Notes: generated by a model not told the origin, from the letters alone. Counted from the stretch's first letter, positions 1-9,316 are shown. The stretch: 64,000 nt of DNA from Hymenobacter cellulosilyticus (GCF_022919215.1 NZ_CP095046.1:3462501-3526500), one strand, 5' to 3'. Made by a program: numbers and translations.

Positions 1-240
1 GGCAGCTTTGCCAAGGTGCGCAGCATCTCGCTCAGCTACACCTTCCCCAAAGAGCTGGTTTCCAAGTTCTACAGTAGCAACCTGAGCGTGTACGTCAACG
101 CGGTGAACCCCTTCCTGATTACCAAGTACGAGGGCCTCGACCCCGAAGCCACCGACGTTGGCTCCAACACCGCCGAGCTGGCCCAGGCCCGCAACCTGAG
201 CACCAAAAGCCTGGTGTTTGGCCTGCGCATTGGTTTCTAA
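1..240 (+). CDS. SusC/RagA-type TonB-dependent outer membrane protein, C-terminal end (partial)
   Basis: Only the last 79 codons lie in the window; the gene begins upstream. The fragment reads as beta-strands of a porin-like barrel: an alternating stretch after SISLSYTFP, then NLSVYVNAVNPFLITKYEGLDPE, broken here as NLSVYVNAVNPF and the TKYEGLDPE motif, typical of SusC C-termini, and it finishes on an aromatic residue (GLRIGF), as outer membrane barrels do. A SusD gene starts 24 bp after the stop, the standard SusC-SusD order. It would import oligosaccharides through the outer membrane using TonB energy. The substrate cannot be read from this piece, but the neighbouring GH28 suggests a pectin fragment. 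Confidence 0.9.
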   Translation, partial: GSFAKVRSISLSYTFPKELVSKFYSSNLSVYVNAVNPFLITKYEGLDPEATDVGSNTAELAQARNLSTKSLVFGLRIGF

Positions 241-264
241 CTTCCACGACGAACTCCCACCTGT

Positions 265-2205
265 ATGTTTATCAAACGCCCCTCAACCTTGCTGCTCGCG
301 GCCCTGGTGTCGTCGTTGGCTTTTACTACTTCCTGCAAAGACTTTCTGGAGGAAGAGCTGGTCTCGACCCTGACCAACGACTACTACGAAACCGAGCAGG
401 GCCTGGAAGACTTGGTGAAGGCCGCCTACGAGCCTACCCGCTTCAAGTACGCCAACGAGCATAGCTACGCCATGTTCAACTTCGGCACCGACGAGTTTAC
501 CCACGCCGACCAGGTCAACTACATCTACTGGAACACCTACGATAGGAACCGCCTGAACACCGGCAACGGCATTGAGAGCTTCGTGCACGACGTGTGGACG
601 GCCGACTATGACGGCATCAACCGCTGCAACATCGGCATCGAGAAGATTCCGCTCATCAACGGCACCGGCTCCCTGGCCACGCCCGCCCAGAAGACCCAGC
701 GTGTGGCCGAGCTGCGGTTTCTGCGGGCCTACTACTACTTCCAGCTCGTGCAGCAGTACGGCGCCATTCCGGTGTCGACCAAAGCTACCGAGAGCGTGCA
801 GCTCGAATACACCCGTACGCCCGTGCCCGAGGTGTACCGCTTAATCGTCAGTGACTTGCGCTTTGCCGCCGATAACCTCTCGGCTACTTCTTCGGAGTTT
901 GGCCGGGCTACCAAAGGCGCGGCCCAGCACTACCTGGCCAAGGTCTACCTCACCCGGGGCAGCGCCGTAACGGACCAGCGCGGCCAGCAGCCCACCGACA
1001 TGGACAGCGCCGCCTACTACGCCGACCAGGTAATAACGTCTCAGCGCTACGCCCTGGAGGCGGACTTTGGCAAGCTCTGGGATATTTCCAGCTACGCCAA
1101 CAGCCGCACCGCCCAGACCAGCCGGGAAATCATTTTCTCGACGCAGTTCAACAACGTGACGGCCCTGGCCGGACGCTTCGGCAACCGGGTGCACTCGTAC
1201 TTCACCATGTTCTACGAGGACCAGCCCGGCATGGCCCGCGACCTGCTCAACGATCGGCCCTTCCGCCGCCTGATGGCCACCAACTATACCATGGACATCT
1301 ACGACCGGAAAAACGACTCCCGCTTCTACAAAAGCTTTAAAACGGCCTGGCTGGCCAATAACTCGGCCACCATTCCAAAATGGACCGCCGCCGACGCGCC
1401 CACCCCGGCACTGGTGGGCCAGAACAAGTTTGCCCTCGGCGACACGGCCATTTTCATTGTGGTCAATAATCCTCAGCAAACGGCCTGGACCGAGCAGCGC
1501 ATTGCCCGCAGCCGCTACCGCACCTTTGCCCGCTACTACCGCACCAATAGCGGCGGCACGGCCTCGGCCTACGACCCGACCGGCCCGGTGGGCGTGCGCA
1601 ACAAGTATCCGCAGCTGGTAAAGTACATTGACCCCTTCCGGCAGGGCGCGGGCGTGAATGAGGAAGCCGGCACCCGGGATGGCATCCTGGCCCGCCTGGC
1701 CGAAACCTACCTGATTGCGGCCGAAGCCTACGGCCGCAAAAACGACTACACCAAGGCCCTGACCTACATCAATACCCTGCGCAACCGGGCCGCCTACAAA
1801 GCCGGAGAAGCCAAGCCCACGGCGTTTTCGCTGGTAGAAGGCGGCACCCGCGGCGACGTGAGCAGCACGGCCGCCGCCCTGCAGGTGACTATGAACAAGT
1901 TCACCACCAACGACCCGGCCGAGCTCTATCCGGCCACGGTGTCGTCGCCGCGGGACCGGTTTATTCACTTCATCTTGAATGAGCGCACCCGGGAGCTGGC
2001 CGGTGAGCTGCACCGCTGGGAAGACCTGGTGCGCACCGAAACCCTGCTGGACCGCGCCAAGGCCTTCAACCCCGACACCCGGGAAAATATTCAGGCCTAC
2101 CACAAGCTGCGCCCGATTCCGCGGGAGCACCTGGAGCGAATTTCCCGCAACGGCCAGCCCCTGAACGCTGACCAGCGCCGCGAGGAGCAAAACCCCGGGT
2201 ACTAG
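265..2205 (+). CDS. SusD/RagB family outer membrane lipoprotein
   Basis: A 646-residue surface glycan-binding lipoprotein, partner of the SusC whose end lies just upstream. It has a lipoprotein signal with a TTSC lipobox (Cys24) followed by KDFLEEELV, the usual SusD N-terminus. The middle carries the helical TPR-like fold marks ELRFLRAYYYFQLVQQYG and AQHYLAKVYLTRG. The C-terminal SusD block is FILNERTRELAGELHRWEDLVRT, ending in RPIPREHLERI and EEQNPGY. At 646 residues it is longer than the common 480-600, and it reads in one unbroken frame. It lies 24 bp behind SusC, so the two are surely cotranscribed. The ligand is not readable from sequence. Confidence 0.93.
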   Translation: MFIKRPSTLLLAALVSSLAFTTSCKDFLEEELVSTLTNDYYETEQGLEDLVKAAYEPTRFKYANEHSYAMFNFGTDEFTHADQVNYIYWNTYDRNRLNTGNGIESFVHDVWTADYDGINRCNIGIEKIPLINGTGSLATPAQKTQRVAELRFLRAYYYFQLVQQYGAIPVSTKATESVQLEYTRTPVPEVYRLIVSDLRFAADNLSATSSEFGRATKGAAQHYLAKVYLTRGSAVTDQRGQQPTDMDSAAYYADQVITSQRYALEADFGKLWDISSYANSRTAQTSREIIFSTQFNNVTALAGRFGNRVHSYFTMFYEDQPGMARDLLNDRPFRRLMATNYTMDIYDRKNDSRFYKSFKTAWLANNSATIPKWTAADAPTPALVGQNKFALGDTAIFIVVNNPQQTAWTEQRIARSRYRTFARYYRTNSGGTASAYDPTGPVGVRNKYPQLVKYIDPFRQGAGVNEEAGTRDGILARLAETYLIAAEAYGRKNDYTKALTYINTLRNRAAYKAGEAKPTAFSLVEGGTRGDVSSTAAALQVTMNKFTTNDPAELYPATVSSPRDRFIHFILNERTRELAGELHRWEDLVRTETLLDRAKAFNPDTRENIQAYHKLRPIPREHLERISRNGQPLNADQRREEQNPGY

Positions 2206-2277
2206 GTCTGCAGTAACCGTGGCGAAGCCTCTTGTCTGCCGTCCGGAATGAGGAAAAGCAATTCGCCCTATCCTCCT

Positions 2278-2433
2278 GTCATTGCGAGGAAGAATGACGA
2301 AGCAATCCGTTCTCTACTAGTGACAAACACCCTTTACTCAGAAAGCCCTTTACTACCGCAATAGTAAAGGGCTTTTCACTTCAGGCAACTCCGCACATTT
2401 AAGAGGACGGATTGCTTCGTTCCTCGCAATGAC
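2278..2433. repeat. Paired inverted repeat, family A (GTCATTGCGAGG...CAATCCG)
   Basis: Two inverted copies of a short repeat lie at 2278-2314 and 2403-2433, with a terminator-like hairpin between them. The left copy reads GTCATTGCGAGG ... GCAATCCGT; the right copy is its reverse complement. The same pair recurs at 10844-11000. It sits in the 478-bp gap between SusD and the GH28 gene. Besides this pair, that gap holds the 2342 hairpin, the regulatory site at 2486, and no gene that I can support. Confidence 0.75.
2342..2376. terminator. 14-bp perfect hairpin, likely terminator of the SusC-SusD operon
   Basis: The arms 2342-2355 and 2362-2375 are perfectly complementary over 14 bp around a 6-nt loop (CCGCAA). 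A-rich and T-rich ends lie on either side, so it could act in both directions. It is about 140 bp after the SusD stop. A related hairpin with the same AAGCCC...GGGCTT core, one mismatch, lies near 15276-15307. Confidence 0.65.
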
Positions 2434-2485
2434 CGGGAAGACTAAGGAGAAAGACTAAACTCCATACCCAAAAGAAACTGCGTTA

Positions 2486-2501
2486 GCAGGAGGGTGCGGG
2501 A
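2486..2501 (+). promoter_or_regulatory. Rhamnose-regulon direct repeat upstream of GH28
   Basis: The site reads GCAGGA-GGGT-GCGGGA, two half-sites one helical turn apart. Exactly 22 bp later comes CACATTTG (2524-2531), a match to the TTTG part of the Bacteroidota -7 box. No TTTG lies where a -33 box would be. The GH28 start codon is about 180 bp further on. It is one of seven sites with the same geometry in this window. Confidence 0.6.
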
Positions 2502-2683
2502 GAGTTTTGCTTCAGGGTAACCGCACATTTGAGTTAATGGAGAGCCTTGTTGAATGACGCGTGGCCATTAGGGCTGCGGAAAGCTTATGTGGGAATTTGT
2601 CTTTCTGCTGTCGGCCACGCGTCACTTCGGCTTTCCTTTGATTTTGCCTTTCCGGTCCCGCTCCCGCTCCTCACTCCATCCGT

Positions 2684-4122
2684 ATGTTCCTGAACCTGAG
2701 TTTTCTGCTGCCGCTGCTCACCTGGCTAGGCAGCTTCATGGAGCCCGTGCCGGCTACTACCGTTTCTGCCGCTCCCGCCGACCCGGCCTGGGTGAAAGAA
2801 ACCGGCGCCAAAACCCTGCCCGCCACCAAGAACACGTTTACCGTAGCCAAGTACGGGGCCGTGGCCGATGGCAAAACGCTCAACACCCAGGCCATTCAGA
2901 AAGCCATTGACGCGGCGGCCAAAAAAGGGGGCGTGGTGACCTTCGCGCCGGGCCAGTACCTGACGGGCTCCATCTTCCTCAAGAAAGGTGTGACCCTGCG
3001 CCTCGACAAAGGCGTGACCCTGCTCGGCAGCCAGGATCTGAAAGACTACCCGAGCTACCCACCCGCGTGGCCGGTATCGAAATGAAGTGGCCCGCCGCCC
3101 TGATCAACGTGCTGGACCAGGACAACGTGGCCATCCTCGGTGAAGGCGCCGTGGACGGGCAGGGCAAGCCGTTTTGGGACAACTACTGGGCTATGCGCAA
3201 AGACTACGACCCCAAGGGCCTGCGCTGGATTGTGGATTACGACGCCAAACGCCCCCGCACCTTGCTGGTGGCCAATTCCTCCAACGTCACGCTCAAGGGC
3301 ATCACGCTGCAGCGGGCCGGCTTCTGGACGGTCCACATTCTCTACTCCAAAAACGTGACGGCCGACGGACTGACGATTCGCAACAACATCGGCGGGCACG
3401 GCCCCAGCACCGACGGCATCGACATTGACTCGAGCTCATACGTGCTGGTGCAGAACTGCGACATCGACTGCAACGACGACAACTTCTGCCTCAAGGCCGG
3501 CCGCGACGCCGACGGCCTGCGCGTGAACCGTCCCGCCGAGTACATTCTGATTCAGAACTGCGTGGCCGGGGCCGGCGACGGGCTTTTCACCTGCGGCTCG
3601 GAAACCTCCGGCGGCATCCGCCACGTCATTGCCCGCAACCTCAAGGCCAAGGGCACCAAGGTCGGCATCCGCATCAAGTCGGCCCTGACCCGGGGCGGCA
3701 CGGTGGAAGACATTACCGTCGACAACATCGAAATGGACGGCGTGGGCACGGCCATCCTGATGACCATGAACTGGAACCCGGCCTACAGCTACTCGTCCTT
3801 GCCCGAGGGCTACACCCAGGAAACCTTGCCCGCCCACTGGAAAGCCATGCTCACCAAGGTGGAGCCCGCCGAGAAGGGCATTCCCCACTTCAAGGATGTG
3901 ACCATCACCAACGTGCGGGTGCGCAACGCCAAAACGGCTATTTCAGCCGAAGGCCAGGCCAATTCCCTGCTGGAAAACATGACCCTGGAAAATATTACCA
4001 TGACGGCCGAAACGGCCGGCGGCATCAACTACGGAACGGGCTGGCACGTGAAAAACATCAACATCACGGCCCAAGACCAGGAGCCGGTGGCCGTCATCAA
4101 CAGCACGGGCATGAAGTTTTAG
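2684..4122 (+). CDS. GH28 family polygalacturonase-like enzyme (frame broken once)
   Basis: A secreted right-handed beta-helix glycosidase acting on pectin, about 479 residues once a frame break is repaired. The start at 2684 gives a hydrophobic signal peptide of about 28 residues. Then comes the GH28 N-terminal block KYGAVADGKTLNTQAIQKAI and TGSIFLKKGVTL. The catalytic regions are visible: STDGID, CNDDNFCLKAG (the paired Asp) and GIRIKS. The usual GHG histidine motif is replaced by CGSETSGG, as in exo-acting or rhamnogalacturonan-type members. The frame changes at the C run 3058-3060; one added C joins ...KDYPSYP to TRVAGIEMKW. It lies in the pectin cluster behind a rhamnose-regulon promoter site. 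The exact substrate (homogalacturonan or the RG-I backbone) is open. Confidence 0.88.
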
Positions 4123-4146
4123 AACCTTTTTATTGGATTGGGAGAG

Positions 4147-4177
4147 AAAAGCGGCCTCTGGTAGGGGCCGCTTTTTT
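4147..4177 (+). terminator. Rho-independent terminator after GH28
   Basis: The arms AAAAGCGGCC (4147-4156) and GGCCGCTTTT (4166-4175) pair perfectly and run into a T tract. It lies 25 bp after the GH28 stop. Confidence 0.85.
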
Positions 4178-4221
4178 GTTTTTAGGATATTGCCGCAGTT
4201 TCTGCTCTTCACTCTGTTTCC

Positions 4222-4794
4222 ATGGTTGCTGCTCTACTGGCGTATTTACACCTGTTTGGACCACTGCCGCCGCCCGATCAGGCGCTGATTGCCGATGCCT
4301 GGACGCCCCGGAGCGTGGCCGAAGGCGAAACGCTGTTTGCGGCGGGGTCGGTGTGTCAGGAGCTGTTTTTTATTGAAGAGGGCGTGTTGCGCATTATGGT
4401 AGCCCAAGAAACGGGCAAGGAGGTGACTCACTTTTTTCTGGCTGAAAATCGGTTCTGCACGATTCTGCACAGCTTTACCCACGAAGTGCCCGCCGCCGAA
4501 TCCATCCAGGCGGCTTGCCCGGCCCGGGTTCTGGCCATCGGCAAGCCCCGGCTGGAGGCGCTTTACCAGCGGCTGCCCTACCTGCGCCCCCGCATCGACC
4601 AGATCATTCAGCAGGGCCTGCTCGACAAGATTCAGACCCGTAACGCGTATCTGGGCCAGGACTCGGCCACGCGCTACCAACGGTTTCTACAGGGCCAGCC
4701 CGATATTGCCCGACGCGTGTCGCTCACCGATGCAGCCTCCTACCTGGGCATCACGCCCCAGTCGCTCAGCCGAATTCGCCGTGGCCGCCGCTAG
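4222..4794 (+). CDS. Crp/Fnr-family transcriptional regulator
   Basis: A 190-residue cytoplasmic regulator. Residues of about 15-110 form a cyclic-nucleotide-binding-like beta-roll (EGETLFAAGSVCQELFFIEEGVLR, here split as EGETLFAAGS and LFFIEEGVLR, then VTHFFLAENRFC). A short winged-helix region ends in VSLTDAASYLGITPQSLSRIRR, whose SLTDAASYLGITPQSLSR part is the helix-turn-helix. Its length and the early stop after the recognition helix match the small Bacteroidota Crp-like regulators, many of which control a nearby gene. It lies 81 bp upstream of a co-directional SDR gene, its likely target. There is nothing to identify a ligand; the cAMP-contact arginine pattern is not evident. Confidence 0.88.
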   Translation: MVAALLAYLHLFGPLPPPDQALIADAWTPRSVAEGETLFAAGSVCQELFFIEEGVLRIMVAQETGKEVTHFFLAENRFCTILHSFTHEVPAAESIQAACPARVLAIGKPRLEALYQRLPYLRPRIDQIIQQGLLDKIQTRNAYLGQDSATRYQRFLQGQPDIARRVSLTDAASYLGITPQSLSRIRRGRR

Positions 4795-4875
4795 GGCCGT
4801 TTTTACCATTTGGTAAGTGACTACGGCGGGGGTGCCGAGGACCTTTGTGGTGTTCAACCAACGTCCTCCAACCCC

Positions 4876-5616
4876 ATGCACAAGCAAATCACCTCAGGAT
4901 TATTAACCAGCCAGCGCGTTGTGGTGCTCGGCGGCAGCGCCGGTATCGGCCTGGCTACGGCCCAGGCGGCTGCCGCGGCTAGCGCCCAGGTTGTCATCGT
5001 CTCCAGCAACGAGCAGCGGGTGCAGGCGGCCCTGCGCAGCCTGCCTGAGGCCAGTACCGGCCACGCCGCCGACCTAACCCAGGAAAACCAGCTGCAGGCG
5101 CTGTTCGAGCGTATCGGCGCTTTCGACCACCTCGTCTTTACTGCCGGCGAGTCGCTGCTGCTGGGCGAGCTGGCTTTTACTGACTTATCAGCCATCCGGC
5201 GGGCTTTTGAGCTGCGCTACTACGGTGCCTTGGCGGCGGTGAAGTATGCCCAGCCCCATTTGCGGCCCGGCGGCTCCATCACGCTCACATCGGGCATTGC
5301 CAGTCGGCGGCCCGGCAAAGGCTGGAGCGTGGGAGCCAGTATCTGCGGGGCTATGGATGCCCTGACCCGGGCCCTAGCCGTGGAGTTGGCCCCGATTCGG
5401 GTGAATAACGTGGCCCCCGGCGTGGTAAAAACCGACCTGTGGGCCGATATGTCCGACTCCGACCGGGCCGCTATGTACACCAGTATTGGCCGCAACCTGC
5501 CCGTCGGCCGCGTGGGCGAGGCCTCCGACATTGCCCAGACCTACCTCTACCTGATGCAGCAGCGCTATGGTACTGGTCAGAGCATTATCGTAGATGGCGG
5601 CAACGTGCTGGTTTAG
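4876..5616 (+). CDS. SDR-family oxidoreductase lacking the YxxxK pair
   Basis: A 246-residue short-chain dehydrogenase fold. The ATG at 4876 is chosen because the nucleotide-binding motif GGSAGIG follows at about residues 19-25. NAG is replaced by FTAGES, the catalytic Ser region is LTSGIAS, and the C-terminal block is APIRVNNVAPGVVKTDLW with IIVDGG near the end. The segment that normally holds Tyr-x-x-x-Lys reads GASICGAMDALTRAL, so both catalytic residues appear absent. Similar Tyr-less SDRs exist next to regulators in other bacteria (from memory). It may bind NAD(P) without being a classical dehydrogenase. The Crp-like gene lies immediately upstream. Confidence 0.85.
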   Translation: MHKQITSGLLTSQRVVVLGGSAGIGLATAQAAAAASAQVVIVSSNEQRVQAALRSLPEASTGHAADLTQENQLQALFERIGAFDHLVFTAGESLLLGELAFTDLSAIRRAFELRYYGALAAVKYAQPHLRPGGSITLTSGIASRRPGKGWSVGASICGAMDALTRALAVELAPIRVNNVAPGVVKTDLWADMSDSDRAAMYTSIGRNLPVGRVGEASDIAQTYLYLMQQRYGTGQSIIVDGGNVLV

Positions 5617-5641
5617 CCGCCAGACGCGCTGGGACCAAGAG

Positions 5642-5675
5642 ACACCGGGTTGGCAGTTTGCCGGCCCGGTGTTTT
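5642..5675 (+). terminator. Rho-independent terminator after the SDR gene
   Basis: ACACCGGG (5642-5649) pairs with CCCGGTGT (5665-5672), followed by TTT. It lies 25 bp after the SDR stop. Confidence 0.75.
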
Positions 5676-5892
5676 GTTATCCACCCAATGGGAAAGTGCC
5701 CGTAGGCGCTGCCGCGCTGGTCCAGTAACCTGCCACGGGTGGAGGGCAAGGCCTCTGTTACCGGGATTAAGCACTTGCACTATTCTTTGCCGGGCGGTAA
5801 TCAAGCGGAGAAATCGGCCTAAGGCTTTAATAGCAGGAAAGGGGCAGGGACTAAGCAAAATAGTTTGCGACCTGGTAGATATCCAAACGTTC

Positions 5893-5908
5893 CCGCAAAC
5901 GGTTGCGG
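5893..5908. promoter_or_regulatory. Palindrome CCGCAAACGGTTGCGG, LacI-operator-like (copy 1)
   Basis: The perfect 6-bp arms CCGCAA and TTGCGG flank ACGG. The form resembles LacI/GalR-family operators (inference). A second, similar palindrome lies 166 bp downstream, and both precede the CE15 gene. Confidence 0.45.
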
Positions 5909-6058
5909 TACTTTCATTTTCCTCGGTTTAGGTCCCGGGGTAGCGTGGCTAGGGCAGGACAGTATCTTCCAGAAGAATCGAGTTTTAGTGGCTCCTAGCG
6001 GCATAATAAGCCACAGGCGCCACGCTAGGCTAATGAGGTGCGGCAGTTGGATTTATTC

Positions 6059-6074
6059 CCGGAAACGTTTGCGG
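6059..6074. promoter_or_regulatory. Palindrome CCGGAAACGTTTGCGG, LacI-operator-like (copy 2)
   Basis: Centred on AAACGTTT, with a single non-matching pair in 16 bp. It shares GCGG and the AAACG core with the copy at 5893. It lies 92 bp before the CE15 start codon. Two sites this far apart would allow looping (inference). Confidence 0.45.
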
Positions 6075-6165
6075 AACAATCCTCGTGCTGCTCTGCCCAC
6101 TAGATCCGGCTACCGATTCTGTAACCCGATTACTGTATCATTCTTACCCACCAAACCCTTTCTCT

Positions 6166-8615
6166 ATGAAAATCAATCTTTCCGCACTGCTCCTTCCCAA
6201 GGCGTTAGCCGGGTGCCCCTGGCGCCAAGCCAAAGCCGGGCTTCTGGTGCTGGCCTTTACATTGTTGCACCCGAGCCTGCAAGCCCAGATTCCGCTGGTG
6301 TACTCAGCCGAAAACACGGGCGCTACCTGTACGGCCCCGCCGTTACCCACCTTTAGCCAGCTGCCCATCGTGCAGCCCCTGACCGACCCATTTATGTGGT
6401 CCGACGGACGCGGGCGGTCCACTAGCTTTAGCGACTGGGAGTGCCGGCGCAACGAAATCAAGGCCGAGGTTGAGCGCTATGAAATTGGTACCAAGCCCAC
6501 GCGCCCCAGAACATTACCGCCAGCTACGCCGCGGGTGTACTCACGGTAAACGTAACAGTGAACGGGCAAACTCTGACGCTGACTTCGGAAGTAGTGCTGC
6601 CCACCGGGAATGGCCCATTTCCGGCTATTATCGGCATGAACAGTCCGGCTGGGAGTGTGCCGGCAGACATTTTTACCAGCCGCAACATTGCCACTGTCCG
6701 CTACAACCACAACCAGGTAACAACCTACGGCAATCCACAGCTGACGGACCCTTACTACCGCCTGTATCCTGACCAGAACCTGGACAATGCGGGCCAGTAC
6801 AGTGCCTGGGCCTGGGGCGTGAGCCGGCTTATCGACGGCCTGGAGCTGGTGCAGTCGAATCTGCCGGTTAATTTATCCCGCCTGGGCGTAACGGGCTGCT
6901 CCTACGCCGGTAAGATGGCCCTCTTCTCCGGCGCTTTTGACGAGCGAATTGCGCTGACCATTGCCCAGGAGTCGGGTGGGGGTGGGGCGCCGGCCTGGCG
7001 GGTTTCCGAAACCCTGGGTGCCGTGGAGAAATTGGGTGCCACCGACTACAAGTGGTTCCGGGAAGACATGCGGCAGTTTGCCGAAGCCAACGTGGCCAAA
7101 TTGCCCCACGACCACCACGAGTTGATGGCTATGATTGCGCCCCGGGCCTTGCTGGTAACGGGCAACACCGACTTCGAGTGGCTGGCCAACCCCTCGGCTT
7201 ACGTGTCGGCCCGGGCCGCGCACGAGGTGTGGAAGAGCTTTGGCATCGGGGACCGGTTTGGCTTTTACATCGACGGCGGACACGGGCACTGCGCCATTCC
7301 GGCCACCCAACGGCCCGCCGTGGAGGCCTTCGTAGACAAGTTCCTAGTCGGCAACACCAGCGTCAATACGAACATCATGGTGCACCCGTATCCGCAGCTG
7401 AACTACCAGCGCTGGTACCAGTGGTGGGGCACGGCCAACCCCGTGTTGCCCGCCGAGCCGCTGGGAAAAAGATTGTGGCTGGAAGCCGAGTGCACCACGG
7501 TGGGTTCAAACTGGGATGTCGTAAATGACACGGACGCTTCAAACGGGAAATCGGTGCGGGTAAAATCCGGCCTGAGCAGTCCCAGCACGGCGCCCACCAG
7601 CACCATTTCCCACCTGATTATACCCTTCACCATTGATAGTGCGGCCACCTACAACCTGGTAGCCCGGCAAAGCGTCCCGGCCGGGGAGGAGTACGGCTAC
7701 TGGCTAAAGCTGGATAATGAGCCGTTTCAATCCATTGGCAGCCAACTGGTAGGCAACGCGGGCTTCGAAAACGGCCTGACGGGCTGGACCACGCTGAATA
7801 CGACCGGGGCTACCATTACCGCCAATACGGTGGCCGCTGAGGCCCGTACCGGTACCGGCTCGATGAAGGTGGTAAACCCGACGGCCCAGCCCGGCAACCA
7901 GTGGCGGGTGCAGGTAAGCAGCGCGGCCTTCCCCACCACCATTGGCAAGCAGTATACCATTTCGTACTGGGTACGAGCGGCGGCAGCCGGCGGCTCCATC
8001 CGCCTGTCCACCGGGCCCAGCAGCGCCCAATACCAGGCCGACCAAACAATCGGCACGGCCTGGCAGCAGGTCACCTGGACCATCACGGCTGGATTGGCTT
8101 CCACTACCTTTCTGTTTGATATGGGGCAGGTGGCCAACACCTACTACATCGACGACGTGAGCGTGAAAGAAGTGAATGCCGGCAGCGGCTGGGGCTGGAC
8201 CAAGCTCAAGGACATGGTGTTGCCCGTCGGTACCCACACCCTGACCATTGCCTACAACACCGGCGGCGGGGCCAAGCTGGATAAGCTTGTGCTGGCTACC
8301 TCTATGGCGTCCATCAGCGGCCTGGGCGCGGCGGCCACCAACTGCACAGTTACGGCCAACATTCCTGAGGCAGCAACCAGCGGCATCGAGGTATACCCCA
8401 ACCCGGCCCACGACAAACTCACCGTGATACTGGGCGCCAACCCGCTGAAGGTGCGCAGCATCGACGTGGTCGACGTAACCGGCCGCATTATCAAGAAGGT
8501 CAGTGTCGAACAGCAAACCCGGGTGAATATTGCCAGCGGCACGCTCCGTCCTGGCATCTACCTGCTGCGCTTCCACGGCAACCAGACCCGTACCCAGCGC
8601 ATCATTATTCAGTAA
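6166..8615 (+). CDS. Secreted CE15-type glucuronoyl esterase with nested CBMs and a T9SS tail (frame broken once)
   Basis: About 816 residues after adding one C in the run 6504-6507. After a signal peptide (ending near SLQAQ), the alpha/beta-hydrolase domain shows the CE15 nucleophile motif GCSYAGK, ESGGGGAPAWR, and the catalytic-His region GGHGHC. Such enzymes cut ester bonds between glucuronoyl units and alcohols. From about residue 440 a carbohydrate-binding-like domain begins at WLEAE. It is interrupted by a complete CBM4/9-like module (NAGFENGLTGW ... YYIDDVSVKEV) and resumes at GWGWTKL. The protein ends in a type-A T9SS sorting domain (IEVYPNPAHDKL ... GIYLLRF), so it is exported across the outer membrane. 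Pectin or lignin-carbohydrate esters are both possible substrates. Confidence 0.85.
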
Positions 8616-8637
8616 GGGTTTATTAGCAAGTAGTTAC

Positions 8638-8668
8638 AAAGCCCCTGGTCAACCGGCCGGGGGTTTTT
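8638..8668. terminator. Possible terminator between convergent CE15 and lutC
   Basis: AAAGCCCC and GGGGGTTTTT surround an imperfect GC-rich stem. The pairing has a bulge and an internal loop, so the call is moderate. The two genes around it converge. Confidence 0.5.
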
Positions 8669-8749
8669 CTTGTTTCTATCCTCGCGACTCGTCGCTACTT
8701 CGTCCTTGCCTATATCAATTCTGCGGGCGGATGTAATATGACTGCCGGC

Positions 8750-9316
8750 TTAATACAGCAACACCAGCAGGCTGCGGGCCCCGTGGGCCCCAATGACCAA
8801 CGACTGCTCGATATCCGCCGTTTTGGAAGGGCCCGCCACAAAAGCGCCGTAGCCGCCCGTGCCCGGCAGTTGCGCGTAAGCCTGGTGCATGGTGGCCACA
8901 ATACGGCGGTGGTCGAGGACCAGCACCAGATGCTGGGTAACCGTAGGCAAGGCCCGGTGCAGCATGTTGGCCTCGGGCAGCCAGATAGCGCCGTTTTCAG
9001 CTACCCCAATCTCGCCCGCTAACACGGCTAGGTCAACATCGGCCAGCATCTCGGTCGGGGTTTGAGCACTCACTGCTACCGTAGCAGGAAACAGGGGCGA
9101 GGCCGTGCGCCGGGCATCCGGAAACAGCTGCCGCAGCACGGGCTCCAGTTGTTGCGGACCCGTTACCCACACTACCCGGCCGCCAATACTGCCCAGCATT
9201 TCGGTAAAGCGCTCCACGGAGGCATCACCGCCGAAATCCGGGACGTTCGGCAAGGGCGTTTCAGCGGGCTTGTTGGCCTGGGCGGCGGCTAAGATTCTTT
9301 CGCGCGAGGAACTCAA
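8750..9316 (-). CDS. lutC: LutC/YkgG family lactate-utilisation protein
   Basis: A 188-residue protein of the LUD domain family, third component of the LutABC L-lactate oxidation complex. It carries the family pattern ADVDLAVLAGEIGVAENGAIWL and the C-terminal FVAGPSKTADIEQSLVIGAHG (the segment FVAGPSKTADIE is highly conserved). It reads in one frame and starts MSSSRERIL. It is the last gene of the minus-strand run rhaI-rhaB-lutA-lutB-lutC, 101 bp after the lutB stop. In this context it removes the L-lactate that the rhamnose pathway produces. Confidence 0.92.
   Translation of the reverse strand: MSSSRERILAAAQANKPAETPLPNVPDFGGDASVERFTEMLGSIGGRVVWVTGPQQLEPVLRQLFPDARRTASPLFPATVAVSAQTPTEMLADVDLAVLAGEIGVAENGAIWLPEANMLHRALPTVTQHLVLVLDHRRIVATMHQAYAQLPGTGGYGAFVAGPSKTADIEQSLVIGAHGARSLLVLLY

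Larger units (their letters stand above)
5676..6165. other. 490-bp non-coding region upstream of the CE15 esterase
   Basis: I see no convincing gene here; the open frames that cross it have no family features. It holds two similar palindromes, listed separately, at 5893-5908 and 6059-6074. A long leader fits a regulated promoter for the esterase gene. Confidence 0.6.

Noticed and set aside
841..2190. Long open frames on the strand opposite to confirmed genes, such as 841-2190 minus, 9682-10797 plus, 15438-16472 plus, 23520-24644 minus and 44900-46270 minus
   Set aside because: They are shadows in GC-rich coding DNA: no family motifs, odd composition (runs of Gly, Ala, Val, His), and they cover well-supported genes.
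5833..5849. A regulon site upstream of the CE15 gene (GCAGGA and GCAGGG)
   Set aside because: The spacing is 5 bp, not 4, and it is over 300 bp from the start codon without a -7 box at the right distance.
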